Below, piece by piece: positions 1 to 11,399 of a stretch of 64,000 nt of DNA (position 1 is its first letter; each line of letters opens with the position of its first letter). The notes beneath the pieces were generated by a model. The model was not told the origin of the DNA. It made no database searches and saw nothing but the letters and a program-made list of their open reading frames with translations. The DNA is from Lentinula raphanica. Taxonomy: Eukaryota; Basidiomycota; Agaricomycetes; Agaricales; Omphalotaceae. The position numbers were made by a program, and so were the translations under genes. The stretch covers positions 1,364,001 through 1,428,000 of the forward strand of contig JANVFP010000001.1 in NCBI GenBank assembly GCA_027919835.1. Direction: 5' to 3'.

Positions 1-2456
1 AAGTCCTTTGTCAGGGATTCATCACCCTCTGCAGCAAATTACAGCTCTCCTTCTACTCCATCTTTACCTCCTCCTTCTCCAGCTACACCTTCCCATCGCC
101 GACTGAGTCCTACGCCAAGTTCGACGGTCAAGCGAGAATCGTCCAATGCCTATGAATCGGTAGTATTAGCTAAACGGTCAATGGAAGCATTGGTACGAAC
201 CCGTCAAGCTTTTGGTATTCCGCCTTCAGACTCCGACGCAATTTACCGCTCTCCTGCTCCCAACTATGATCAAAATCCAAATCAAGAGCATGATGATCAA
301 AACGCCAACTCTACCACACTTCCTCCGGCAGACAGTGTATCTTCAGGTGTGGACGTTCAAGCGAGCCAGTGGGAACAAGTAGAGGATAACGAGCTAAGCG
401 TTGGGGCAGAGAATCTGTTCAGGACTCTGAGTGAAGGTGGTCAGAGTAATGGTGAGGGGAGAGGACGTTCGCATCGGGGTCACGAAGAGAGAAGGGGTCA
501 GAGATATGAACAACAACAACGACAGTACAACCTTGTCACGGCAGGGGATGTTCGTTCCGAACGAACTGACAAGTCCAAATCAAGAGAGCGTCGTCAGTCA
601 CGGCGTCGTTCACGAACACCAACAGCACGGGCAACTTCAACACAACGGGCAACGGAGAAGGATAAGTTTGATAATCCATCTGTTCCCTCGTCATGGCGTT
701 CTCTTGTCGGTCCTGAGAGATACAGGTCGTTCCTTGATAGTTATGGCGAGCTGGAACTCCAACGGCAAGAAGTCATCTGGGACTTACGTACAGCAGAGAC
801 AGTGTTCGTCGACCGACTTTCGTGTGTTGTAAACCTCTTCATCATCCCCCTCCGAGTTCACGCCACCAAAACTTGGATATCCGGAGTTCCACTCGAGATC
901 GCTAAAGTCCTAGATTGGCTGGAGGACATTATCAATCTACACACTCAGATTCGTGACATGTTGCAGTCGTTCCAAACACCAGAATCCCCGTTTGCGGGCT
1001 CCCAAACCAAGGGCCATGATGAAGTGGCGGTAGCATACGCCCTTTGTGCTTGCGTGCATAAGTTGGAGATCTATCAGCCGTATCTGGTGAAACTGTCTGG
1101 TGTCTTGGAGATGTTACATAGGTTGGTGAAGGATGGTGGAAGCGACTTCGGGGAGTTTGTGAGGATGCAGGAAAAATCGCAGGAATGTCGGATGAGCTTC
1201 GCGGATATGCTTCAGGAACCTGCGAACCGGATTGTGGCTTATCCTGCCCTCTTTAGGGTGAGTGTATTTCACTTTTGATCATGGAAAGTCGATGGCAAGG
1301 TGATTCTGGAATAGAAACTATTGGAGGTTACTCCTAAGAATCATGAAGAGTATCTACCGACGTTTATATTGGTCCATTCCGCAACGCTTGTGGTCAAGAC
1401 GCTTCAGACAGTCAAAGAAAGGGAAGAAGAATACGAACTCGTCAAGAGTATCTCTGAACGAATCGACGGTCTGCCTGCATCAACTGTTTTGGCGCGAAGG
1501 GATCGCCGATTACTATGTCAAGGGCAACTACTTTGTCTAAGTTCTGATCAATTTCTCTCCGGCAATTCAAGAGATTCAAAAGACTCAAGATGGTCCTCAA
1601 ACGCAAAACCAAGCGATCCTTCAAACAGGTCAAGTAGACTGGTAGATGCAATAAACGATTGGGACACAAGAAGATCAAGATCCGGATCCGTCAAGTCCAA
1701 TAACTCGTCTTCTACGGGCATATCGTTTCGTTCTGTGGAGACCAGTTCGCCGCCTCCGCCTCCTCAATTGACGGTCTTAGTGTTCTCGGATCTGATCGTG
1801 CTGGCTTCGCCTCGTTCGACTCTCAGAGATAATTCAAGTCATCAAGAGCAACAGAGTTTTGAAAGATGGACCCTTTGTGAAGATCTGGGTCTTGCAAGAG
1901 TTTTGGGAGTAGAGGAAGCGAATGACAATGGTCATGATTCAAATGGTACGTCGAAATGCTGCAGGGAATCGCATCTGGTTGATCGAATGATGCATCAGGA
2001 TACTCGCTGATGAGTGTCGACTTGCTTCCTCTCGAGTATGACCTCAATCAAGTCAGTTCGTGTCTTGGAACACGAGTCAAGACGCTCCACTTTCAATTGC
2101 CTTTCAATACTATCTCTTCCAACCCCTCAAGAGAATCCTGGATATCTGCCTTCCAACGATCTTCCCAAGCCACAATGCGCAATCTCTCTCATCCAGGTGG
2201 TAGTAAACCCAATGGCGATCTTGAAGGACCGAACCAACTTCTTGAGCAAGATCGACGACGGATTCTCGAATCAATTCTCCAAACTGGCTTGCCGTTTCCC
2301 AAAAGCCCTTCGTTGCAACTGACAGAGGAAATGACTCTGGCACGAGGTGGGAATGTTGCTGATAATGTGCAGATGGAGAGGGAAGAACGAGGATGGTGGT
2401 CGTTACAGTTCCAGCAGTCTTTGAGAGAGAGTTGGTATAATCACGCTGCTTCGTAG
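1..2456 (+). CDS. RhoGEF (DH-PH) protein, 5' end outside the window
   Basis: Guanine-nucleotide exchange factor for a Rho-type GTPase, probably acting at the plasma membrane in polarity or actin signalling. The frame is open from base 1, so the N-terminus is missing. About 230 Ser/Pro/Arg-rich disordered residues come first. A helical DH domain follows: the exon ending near 1269 carries the motif RQEVIWDLRTAETVFVDRL and, later, DMLQEPANRIVAYPALFR, typical of the conserved DH segment before the last helix. An intron with donor GTGAGT joins this to KLLEVTPKNHEEY. A PH-like region split by a Ser-rich loop (about 1550-1760) ends in the third exon (from about 1998) with SRESWISAFQ, a PH C-terminal helix. 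The stop is TAG at 2454-2456. DH-PH order is the usual one for Dbl-family GEFs. Which GTPase it serves cannot be read from sequence. Confidence 0.8.
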
Positions 2457-2601
2457 TAGGTTAGAACTTAGAAGATAGTACATGTACGCGTCTTGAGCTT
2501 GAGCTTGAGGTCCTCCCAATAATTTCAATCTCATTCACTTAAGTTTCAGAGCGTCGCCGGAAAGTGCCGAAAGGAAACTTGCTTTTCTGTACTCGACTTT
2601 C

Positions 2602-4045
2602 ATGATCCTCCGCGCACTGTCATTATCTTCGAAGAGAACCACCGGTCAATACCTCCAAGGATTCCAACGGCTTTCTAGATCATTCTCGTGCTCTACTCCG
2701 AACACGCCTGAAGATGAAGAATCTTTTCCCCTAACAGACAATTATGGGTTGTACAGTGTTATTCTTCCTGAGGAGCCTTTTGTCTTTGGTGTCTCACACA
2801 TCAAGCCTCGAGCAGTCCCTGAACACATAGCACGACCTTCCTACGCGCGTATCAACCGTTCCTTACGCGAAGATGTACAAAATAATGCAGAAGACGCAGA
2901 CGGAAGATTTCCACTTGGCGGCGAAGCAGAACAGAAATTGAGAATTGTAGCCTCCCTGGCGAAAGATGTGAGGGAATATGCAGGGACCTTGGTCAAGGTG
3001 TGTCTATCCTCAGCTATAGTTTCCGCGTTCTCTCATCGAAAGGGCACTAGGAAGGTTGGGACAACGACGAACGCGATTGACGCTGCTGTTCATGAATACA
3101 TAATCTCCCGAGGAGCATACCCTTCGCCTCTATTGTACAATGGCTTTCCGAAATCCTGCTGCACAAGGTGAACATCTTGTATATGTCAGGTCGTGTCCCA
3201 CTCAATCTGATATTCAAGTATCAACAATATCATCACGCATGGTATCCCGGATGAGTAGGTGGTCAATTTGTCCATGCCTGTGCGTGAATTATTTATGACT
3301 CTCGCGTTCAGTCGTCCGCTTGAAGATGGAGACATCATCAATGTAGACGTGACCGTATACCTCAACGGCTACCACGGAGACACTTCGAATACTTGGCTAG
3401 TCGGCGACGTAGTACGACATGCTTTCTTTTATCTTGTCTGAGGATGATATCTGACTCTAACACAGGATTTACCTGGTCGTCTTTTATGCGATATAACAGA
3501 CAAAGCTCTTGAAGCCGGAATTGCAGTATGCGGACCTGGCCAGCCTTTCAAAAACATCGGTCGAGCGATTCATGCTCTGATTGAACCGCAATACCATGGT
3601 ATGGATTTCTGCGTGTCTCCGGCGTTCAGTGGACATGGTATTGGATCGGTATTTCATCGTAAACCGTGGATTCTACACCATCGTCAGTGGATCTTTCCTC
3701 GTTTGCTTTTGATGCTCATGAATGAACGTAGTGAATGAAGAGCCGGGTGTAATGCTTCCTGGTCATTGCTTCACCATTGAGGTAGGAATCTTGCCTTCCT
3801 CTCTATGATGAATTCGTTCACAGCTGTAATATATTATGCCAGCCCGCTATCATCCAGGGAACACATCCTACCAGCTGGATATTTCCTGATGGATGGACAG
3901 CCAGCACGGAGGTACGGTCTTGCTACTCATTGTAGAATTCCTCTTCATTGCTCATACCTCCTTCAACCAGGACTGCGCTCGAAGTGCGCAAGCAGAACAT
4001 ATGGTATTGATCACAGAGACCGGAGCAGAAGTTCTCACTCGATGA
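2602..4045 (+). CDS. Methionine aminopeptidase type 1, probably mitochondrial
   Basis: Removes the initiator methionine from nascent proteins using two metal ions. The N-terminus ([16 protein letters not shown]) is rich in Arg and Ser and lacks acidic residues, as in a mitochondrial targeting peptide, and the zinc-finger extension of cytosolic type 1 enzymes is absent. After splicing, all five metal ligands and the catalytic His appear in order: His in [10 protein letters not shown], two Asp in [16 protein letters not shown], His in FSGHGIG, Glu in FTIEPAI, and Glu in [10 protein letters not shown]. At least five introns are needed, for example 2998-3054. The last exon ends in GAEVLTR followed by TGA at 4043-4045. 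The start is the first in-frame ATG and gives the presequence. The gene is co-oriented with the RhoGEF, about 145 bp downstream. Mitochondrial localisation is inferred from the N-terminus only. Confidence 0.9.
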
Positions 4046-5229
4046 TATCATATGGGTATGCATTGGAACAAGTTAAAAGCGAACCATGTTCATTGAATTT
4101 TATTGCAGATGAAGAAGTTGTAACAGAATTAGAACACCCTGGACATAGAATGCAATAAATTTGACGCCAAAAAACTGGCCTGGAACGATCGACATTGTGC
4201 GAGAGAAGCAGCTAACGCGAAAAGCATTTCTGGATGGTTACTAATGCATTTCCTAGCAATGACTCCTCCCCGAGTCTCTAGTACTCGTTCTGTATAATTC
4301 CATCTGCTTCTTTGAACTCTCAGGAGCTCCGAATCAGGTTTCGGACCGAGTCCACCTCAGCGGCATGTAACGAACATCTCATTGCGCATCAATCGAACTC
4401 TTCCTCATAATCCAACAACAGCGTTGTCGTATCTGCATCGTGCGATCTTGATACTACTAGCGATCTATGATGGCCTCCTTTCCGGTGTTCCTTCAAGTTA
4501 CCCTTTCGTCTGTGAAGGTCTGTGATGGTGTTCGACAAGTGCGCCGATAGTTATATGGCGACAGATCCCGGCAGTTCCCCCGGTGACCCCAGACTTGATC
4601 TGATTATGCACTAAAGAATTCGACGATGTCTAGGGCTATGATTGTTATCGCGGGAAACTCGGACTGAGATTCTGAGAAAGAAGGATAAGGATCCTGTTGA
4701 ATCGATACGGTTTTCTGGATGGAAGAACGAGATGAGGGTTCTCAGAGCGAACCGATCCTGATCGGAGCTCTGTTGAAAGAGACCTCACCGGGCTTCACTA
4801 GGCCTCACCATACACAATTTATTGCAGCCAGGAATAACTCAGGACCGAATATACATGTGTGCACTCTCCACGAGTCTACAACGCCAGTCAAAGCTCGCGA
4901 ATTGGGCTAGCTTGAATTCCGCGAGTGGCAGACGCGTTTTGCTCCATCATCTTGCTGGATATCATATCGTATAGTCCTGACACACTAGCTTGAGTATTCT
5001 GCTCTCGCTGTGCTGGAACCTTCGTTACTACTTTCTGCAATAAAAATGGGGAATTTATGCTACAGCAATGATGCTCTTTGTGGCATTCATTTGAATACAT
5101 GATCATACTTACAAGAGCAGCATTTATAAGGTGTCCGGCCAGGAGAGGCCCCTCGGTGAACACTGAAAAGAAATCGGAGCGATTGGCTAGGGCTTGGTTC
5201 CATGTGGACAAAAAAGCAATATGCAAGTG
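4046..5229. other. Intergenic, no supported gene
   Basis: I see no long frame with family resemblance and no plausible exon chain. Short open frames on both strands (for example 4719-4910 and 4888-5226) have no recognisable motif. The stretch is the 3' flank of the aminopeptidase gene and the far upstream DNA of the first reductase gene. Confidence 0.5.
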
Positions 5230-6185
5230 GGTGCAGTCAGGAGATCATCGATGCCGCAAGAATATGAGCATAGTAGGAGGAGGGCTCGAGAGGCAGACTC
5301 CCTGTCGGGGTTCAGAAGGGCTTAAACGCGCATCAGAAATGGATGGGCGCCAAACTATAAGGCGGCGTCAAATTTTGCTCCTCGTCTTAAAACTCTTGAT
5401 CATCTCTATTTCGTATACCTTTCTCAGATGTATTACAACTTGCAGACAACTTCCTGCATATATACAAAGAAGCACAAAATCAGCTTGGTACTGTGCTCAA
5501 TGCGCCGGAGAGCATTCATGTCCGAGTCTCTTACAGATCCAAGCCGCTGCAGCGGCTCTTACACCCATTTCTCGCAACAGGAACCTTATTTCAAGTCCAG
5601 GCGTTCTTACCTCAATATGCACTTAAAAATTGGTCCTTCTGATATAGCCCACACAATCAACGGAGCTTCCGACTTGTGCGCTTCCACGTGGGCACGCAAT
5701 GCTCAGCAACCAACAAGACGATGGACTCATATACTGTTAGACAGTCTCACGCCTTTCGAGTCGATGATGCTCAGATTTCATCGACCTAGTCGTGTCTACT
5801 GCATCATGTTATTTAGGACCTATATCAAGATATGATACTAATATCAACTGCGAACGACAAACCTTTCTCAGATGCCCAACAATTCAACGGAACTTCGGCA
5901 CCACGTCGTTCTCGATAACCACGTATACGATCCATGAAGGCGATCCATGAAGGCTATGCCCGAAGTCCGAACGCAGGAGGTTGGTTCACGTTTGCTTTCA
6001 GACAGGGTTGTTCTCATGATTTGTACATTATCGTCATCATGTGCAGTGTCCATATTAATTGTTGGGATCATCTTGTGGCTTGGGGAAGAGATAAAAGCAC
6101 AGCTGCGCTGGAGGGTTGCCTCCAGCAATCCTCCAAACAAACTACACTTCTTGACGCGCACTAACTCACCACCTCTTTCTACGCA
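5230..6185 (+). promoter_or_regulatory. Upstream region of reductase gene 1, duplicated before gene 2
   Basis: Several blocks recur in the same order about 5.2 kb further on (10450-11399). Examples are the segment containing GGGCGC, then CTTTGCTCCTC or TTTTGCTCCTC, near 5350/10500. Another is CGGAGCTTCCGACTTGTGCG near 5660, matching CGGAGTTTCCGACTTGTACG near 10897. A third is AACAATTCAACGG near 5878, matching the same string near 11102. Conservation of non-coding blocks in order shows the duplication took the promoter along. Individual binding sites are not identified. Confidence 0.6.
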
Positions 6186-9100
6186 ATGACTGGCGTACTC
6201 AACAGAGCGACACTCTTCCCAGATCTTGGAAACGAGTCACAGCTCAACATATCAGATCTTCTCGATTTCAACCTCAAGAATAATCCCGACTTTCCACTTT
6301 ACGTGTATCCTAGTGCTGACTCTTCCGGCATCGTGGAAATCAAGATGTTGGAATTCATTCGCGCTGCTCATCGTGTGGGAGCTATTGTTCGCAAAAACTC
6401 TCAGCCTGGAGAAGTCATTGCGATAGTGGCAAATGTTGATTCTCTCTTGTATATTGCTCTCGTTATCGGGATCGTGAAAGCCGGATTGGTGGTAAGTGTG
6501 TTTTTCTGTTCACATCCTCTCAGTTTTCAGGATATCCTTTTGCAGCCATTCCCAATATCTCCACGAAATTCGTCGCCTGCACTTGCTCACCTTATCCAAG
6601 CGACGTCTGCGCATCGAGTCCTTACGACGCATAATACTTTACGAAGCGTTGCGGATGGCTTGAAAGCTGAGCTAGATTCAACTAATCCAACTTATGAGCT
6701 TCACGTTGAGGAAGCTCCTACTCTTCAAGATGCATTCCCCTTCCTTGGACGCGAAGTGGCGGATGATCCTTTCATACCTATTAGTCAACAATCCTCTCCG
6801 CAGGACTCTGACAAAGGCATATACCTCCATTCTTCAGGTTCAACTGGTTTTCCAAAGCCTATATTGTTCACTCACAGAATTATCAAGGATGATGCTTCTA
6901 TATGTGAGTCTCAACAAGGATGACAATCATAATATGCATAACTAAATGTCATATAGTATACATTCGTAGGATGCGCGAACACTTTCATCATTCAATCAGT
7001 GGTACTTTTGGTCTTCCTACGTTTCACATGATAGGCCTCTGCATGCAGATACTGATGCCTTTGTACGGACTCATCACCACTGGGTTATATACGCCAATCG
7101 TGACGCACCCCGACGCTGTTCCAATATTAGCAACGGCAGAAACTGTTCTAGAAGCAGCTGAAATCGTCAAACCTAGTGCTTTGATCACTTTACCAACCTT
7201 TCTAAGCAGCTGGATGCACTCCGAACATGCAATCGAGGTTCTACGAACAATGCGTAGCGTGGTGGGTCCTTTTTGGGGCTTATATCTTACAGCATCTGCT
7301 TAGTATCTGAATGCTGATGTTACAGACCTACGGTGGGGGACCTATTGCTTCTAGTGTGGGTGAAGCACTTATCGCCCAAGGGGTACCTATCAATATTGGA
7401 TATGGTTAGTACTAGTTACTTGTTTTGTGCTAGTCATTCGGCCTGTGCTAATGCCGTTCAATGTTCCAGGGGGAACTGAGTTCGGTGTAGTATCAGAGCT
7501 GCGATTTGACCAGCTTGAGTCATGGGAGTATATCGAGTTCAATGCTTCGGTCAAAATCCGATGGGTACCTCAAGGAGATGGTACCTTCGAAGCTCAATTC
7601 CTGGTACGTCTTCTTGAATGTGAAGGCTCACCCGAATGCGATCATTCTTGCTTTCAGACACATAAGGCGCACCAACCTGCTGTGGAAAACCTCCCAGATG
7701 TCCTCGGTTATGCCAGTTCCGACTTGTTCAAGCCTCATCCCACTATACCGAATCTCTGGAAGATCATAGGACGTCTTGACGATGTCATCATACATTCTAA
7801 TGGGGAGAAGACAGTTCCAGCTCCGATTGAAAACACTATCTCTGCTGATCCCTTGTAAGACGACCTTAGTGATCACCTGGATCTCATATTGATATAGTGT
7901 ATGTCTTGTCATCAGAGTAGCTGGAGTGGTCGTATTTGGAAGACAGCGCGACCAGCCGGGAATCATAGTGGAACCCTCGCTAGGTCACTCGGTGGATGTG
8001 ACGGACGAGGCTGAAATATCCAAGTTCAGAAATGCTATCTGGTATGTATCTTGATCTTTTGCCCCGCTACTGCATATTTATTTGATACACTCGTTCCGTG
8101 TAGGCCAGTGGTCGAGGAAGCCAACCGAGTCAGTCCTGCATTCAGCAAGATTTACAAGGAGATGATCCTCGTTGTCAAACCCGGAAAGCCCCTGCCCCGT
8201 GTCGGCAAAGGGACTGTCGCAAAGAAAGCGGCGATGGCATTGTATGAGGCCGAGATCAACGAAATGTAGGTCCAACTACCCCTGATTGTATCGTCTTCAT
8301 TGAATGACTGAGTCGGCATACTAGATACGATGCTGTGGAAATGAATTCCGGAGGCGATTCCATCCAGCCGCCCGCAAGCTGGAATGCAGCGGATCTAGAA
8401 ACTTGGATTGTCGACGAGGTTTCAGATATTCTCTTCTCTGATCCTCCTTCTGTCACTGCAGATCTATTCGAGTCAGGAATGGATAGGTAACGGAAAACTT
8501 TTTCACTCCTCATCATTCACTGAATCATATGCGATAGTCTATCATCAACAATACTCCGCCTTCGTCTCGTCAGCGCTCTTCGTAAATCAGGCCTTACGGC
8601 TTTGGCCTCTACAATCAATCAAAACATTGTTTACAGTTATCCTACGATATCTCAGCTTAGCGAAGCAATTGTCAGCATGATATCCAACCCCGATGACCAG
8701 ACCAAGAAGAAGACGCATGAAGATCTGATCGAGGAGATGATTTCCAAGTACTCGGGAGGCTTGGACGAGCCACTTCCACAACCTACCTATCCGATTGATC
8801 CAGAAAAGCAGGTCGTTCTCCTTACTGGATCTACTGGAAACATCGGAGCCCAACTGTTGGCGAATCTGCTGTCTAATGATTCTGTGGCTTGGGTGTATGC
8901 ACTCAACAGACCTTCTGCTAGAGCGTCGATGTATGACAGGCACCGTGCCCGGTTCGAAGACAAGGCTCTCGATGTATCATTGTTATCATCACCGAAATTG
9001 GTTTTCTTGGCTGGCGAAACCTCACACGACGACCTAGATTTACCTGAGGATGTACTTAAAGAGGTGTGTGCACACAGAACCTATCCGGTGGACTTATTTT

Positions 9101-10196
9101 CATTTCCGAATTGCATCTTTCAGCTCCGTCAAAACTTGACCCTCATTATTCACAACGCTTGGAGGCTTGATTTCAATCTCTCGTTAGCATCTTTCGAGCC
9201 ACACGTGAAAGGTTCTCGAATCTTGGTGGACCTTGCTCGCTCCAGCCGCCATTATTCTTCGATCCGGTTTTTGTTCACGTCCTCAATCGCTTCGGCGCAA
9301 GCATGGGACGCTCGCCTGTTAGGACCATATCCTGAAGAAGTGGTAATGGATCCAAAGTATGCTGTAGGAGGAGGTTATGGAGAAAGTAAGTATGTGACTG
9401 AACGGGTGAGTGTGGCAATTGCTATGCTGGTGTTCTATATGGGTAAACGTGATGTAGATACTAGCAAAGAGTGGTCTCAAGGCCACCTCCTTCAGAATCG
9501 GTCAAGTCACTGGTGGTGCACCAAATGGAGCTTGGGCGACATCGGACTGGGTTCCAATCATCGTGAAATCAAGTTTAACTATCAGAGTGCTTCCAGCTGC
9601 TCATGGGGTACGTACGGCTCTTTGTACCAAGGCTCATTGAGTTCAACGCATTTCCTATGGACAGGTCGTCTCATGGATACCGATGGATGCAGTTTGTAAC
9701 GCCCTACTTGACGTTGGATTCAACCCCAGTTCGACCCCTATCGCAGTGAATGTTGTACATCCCAAACCCGTTCCCTGGACTATGGTCATGCAGAACATTC
9801 GAGCTGCCCTCATCGAAGAGAAACACCTTCTCAAAGATGCTCTTCCGCTTGTCCCTTATCAGGACTGGGTTAAAACGGTCGAACGACATGCAGAGAACAC
9901 TGCCGAGACAGACGCGTCGAATATTGTATGTTCGATTCATAAGATGACTGAAGGGCATTCTTACTGATCATTTGGTCCGTTAGCCTGCGGTGAAATTACT
10001 GGAGTTCTTCAAGCAACAGGCTGCGGTTGACGATGCTCTCAGGAGTAATAATCAAAGCATGATGGAGAGTGCTGGTCTCACCCAATTGATGGTACGGAAC
10101 GTCGAGAGTTTGAGTGAGAATATGAGGAAACTCGGTCCGTTAGATCCTGAGCTGATACGGAAATGGGTACAATACTGGATAGCTGTTGGATTTTGA
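6186..10196 (+). CDS. NRPS-like adenylate-forming reductase (A-T-R), copy 1
   Basis: A single-module enzyme that activates a carboxylic acid as its adenylate, loads it on a phosphopantetheine arm and releases it reductively as an aldehyde or alcohol with NADPH. The adenylation domain is at the N-terminus: A3 motif YLHSSGSTGFPKP (about 6820-6870), A4-like FHMIG, A5 GYGGTEFG, and A8-A10 with GRLDDVIIHSNGEKT. The carrier site is GMDSL, with the modified Ser codon split by an intron near 8489. The reductase domain begins with a Rossmann NADP motif LLTGSTGNIGAQLL (about 8815) and carries YGESKYVTER (YxxxK active site). The final exon ends in RKWVQYWIAVGF, TGA 10194-10196. My splice model has about ten introns near 55 nt, the first 6492-6545 and the second 6904-6956, and gives about 1,050 residues. 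It resembles Lys2-type aminoadipate reductases in layout, but the substrate is unknown. Confidence 0.87.
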
Positions 10197-10449
10197 ATGC
10201 TGAAATCCTCTTTCGATATTTGTGGCTAACCATTACTTCTATCACGATATATGGCGGCTAGCCTGTTCAAAGCAAGATACTTAGTGATCAGCTGTGATCA
10301 GTGTCTGATTTGAACTACTGTACAGTGTAGTTGATACTTCGATAATCAATCGAAAAAGTGGTGAACTCGGCGATCCAACGAGCACATCCAGATTGCAGAG
10401 TGTACAGCTACATCTGTACTGAATTCGCATAGGTCGGGAGCTCTGATCC
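10197..10449. other. Short spacer between the two tandem units
   Basis: This holds the 3' flank of reductase gene 1. I see no coding signal here. The junction of the tandem duplication should fall here or just downstream. Confidence 0.4.
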
Positions 10450-11399
10450 GCTGAGGCTGGGCTGGCGCTGAACGTGCGCGTGAACTTTGAAGGAAGACGG
10501 GCGCTAAACCGCGGTAGCCATCTCCAAACTTTGCTCCTCACTGGAGTGCAACGACTGTCTTGCAATTCTCAAGCTACGAGTCTGACTCGGGAGACTATCC
10601 TCACTGCGACCTTGGCCTATGCAGACAACACGGTTCAAGTATTACGACCGCCTAAAAACCTGAGATCACGAATTGAGCTTGTTATAGACGATTAACATCT
10701 CTCATGTCCGAGTCTGTTACAAATTATGTAGTTCTAATACCCCCAGGTACGTCTTCTGCGATTCCCAGATAGATATTGTCATAACCATCTTTCGCAGTCC
10801 AGACTTAACTGACATTCTCTGGTCATAAAATGGACTCATGTTGCTGCTTCCGATTCATCTCGGTCACTTCAGGATATGTCGAGGCCTACAAAATCAACGG
10901 AGTTTCCGACTTGTACGCTTGTACGTGAGCACGCAACGCTCAGCTGTCGAAAAACCAAACAACGATTGTCCATCTCACGCCTTCCGAGTTTGACCATTAC
11001 CACTCGATTAACACAAGCCCAATTGATTTCCAGGACAATCGTGTCTGCTCAACGATTCTTGTTCAGATCATAACAAGATACTGACAATGGCTGCGAACGA
11101 GAACAATTCAACGGACATTCGGAACCTCGTTTGTTTTGATAACCTCGTAACATTCCATGAAGGCTATGACCGAACTCCGAACGCAAGAAGTGGTGCACGC
11201 TCAGATTCGGACACGGACGTTCTCATGATTTGTCTAGTATCGTCATCATGTGCAGCGTCCGTCTGGATAGGGCACTTTACTGTCAGGGTTGTCTTATTAC
11301 GGCCTTTGGGAGAGATATAAACCTAGCTGCACTGGAAAGCTTACTACAACAGTTCTCTAAACAACCTACACTTTCCAGCATCGAACAAACTCTACACCA
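10450..11399 (+). promoter_or_regulatory. Upstream region of reductase gene 2, copy of the gene 1 upstream region
   Basis: This matches 5230-6185 in scattered ordered blocks, including the stretch near 11102-11290. That block corresponds to 5878-6090 and includes GTTCTCATGATTTGT at both sites. Similarity is clearly weaker than in the coding parts, as expected for an older duplication with relaxed non-coding sequence. Confidence 0.6.

Noticed and set aside
5078..6164. Short frames between the aminopeptidase and reductase genes as small proteins
   Set aside because: They have no family motif, and the parallel region before reductase 2 does not keep the frames open.
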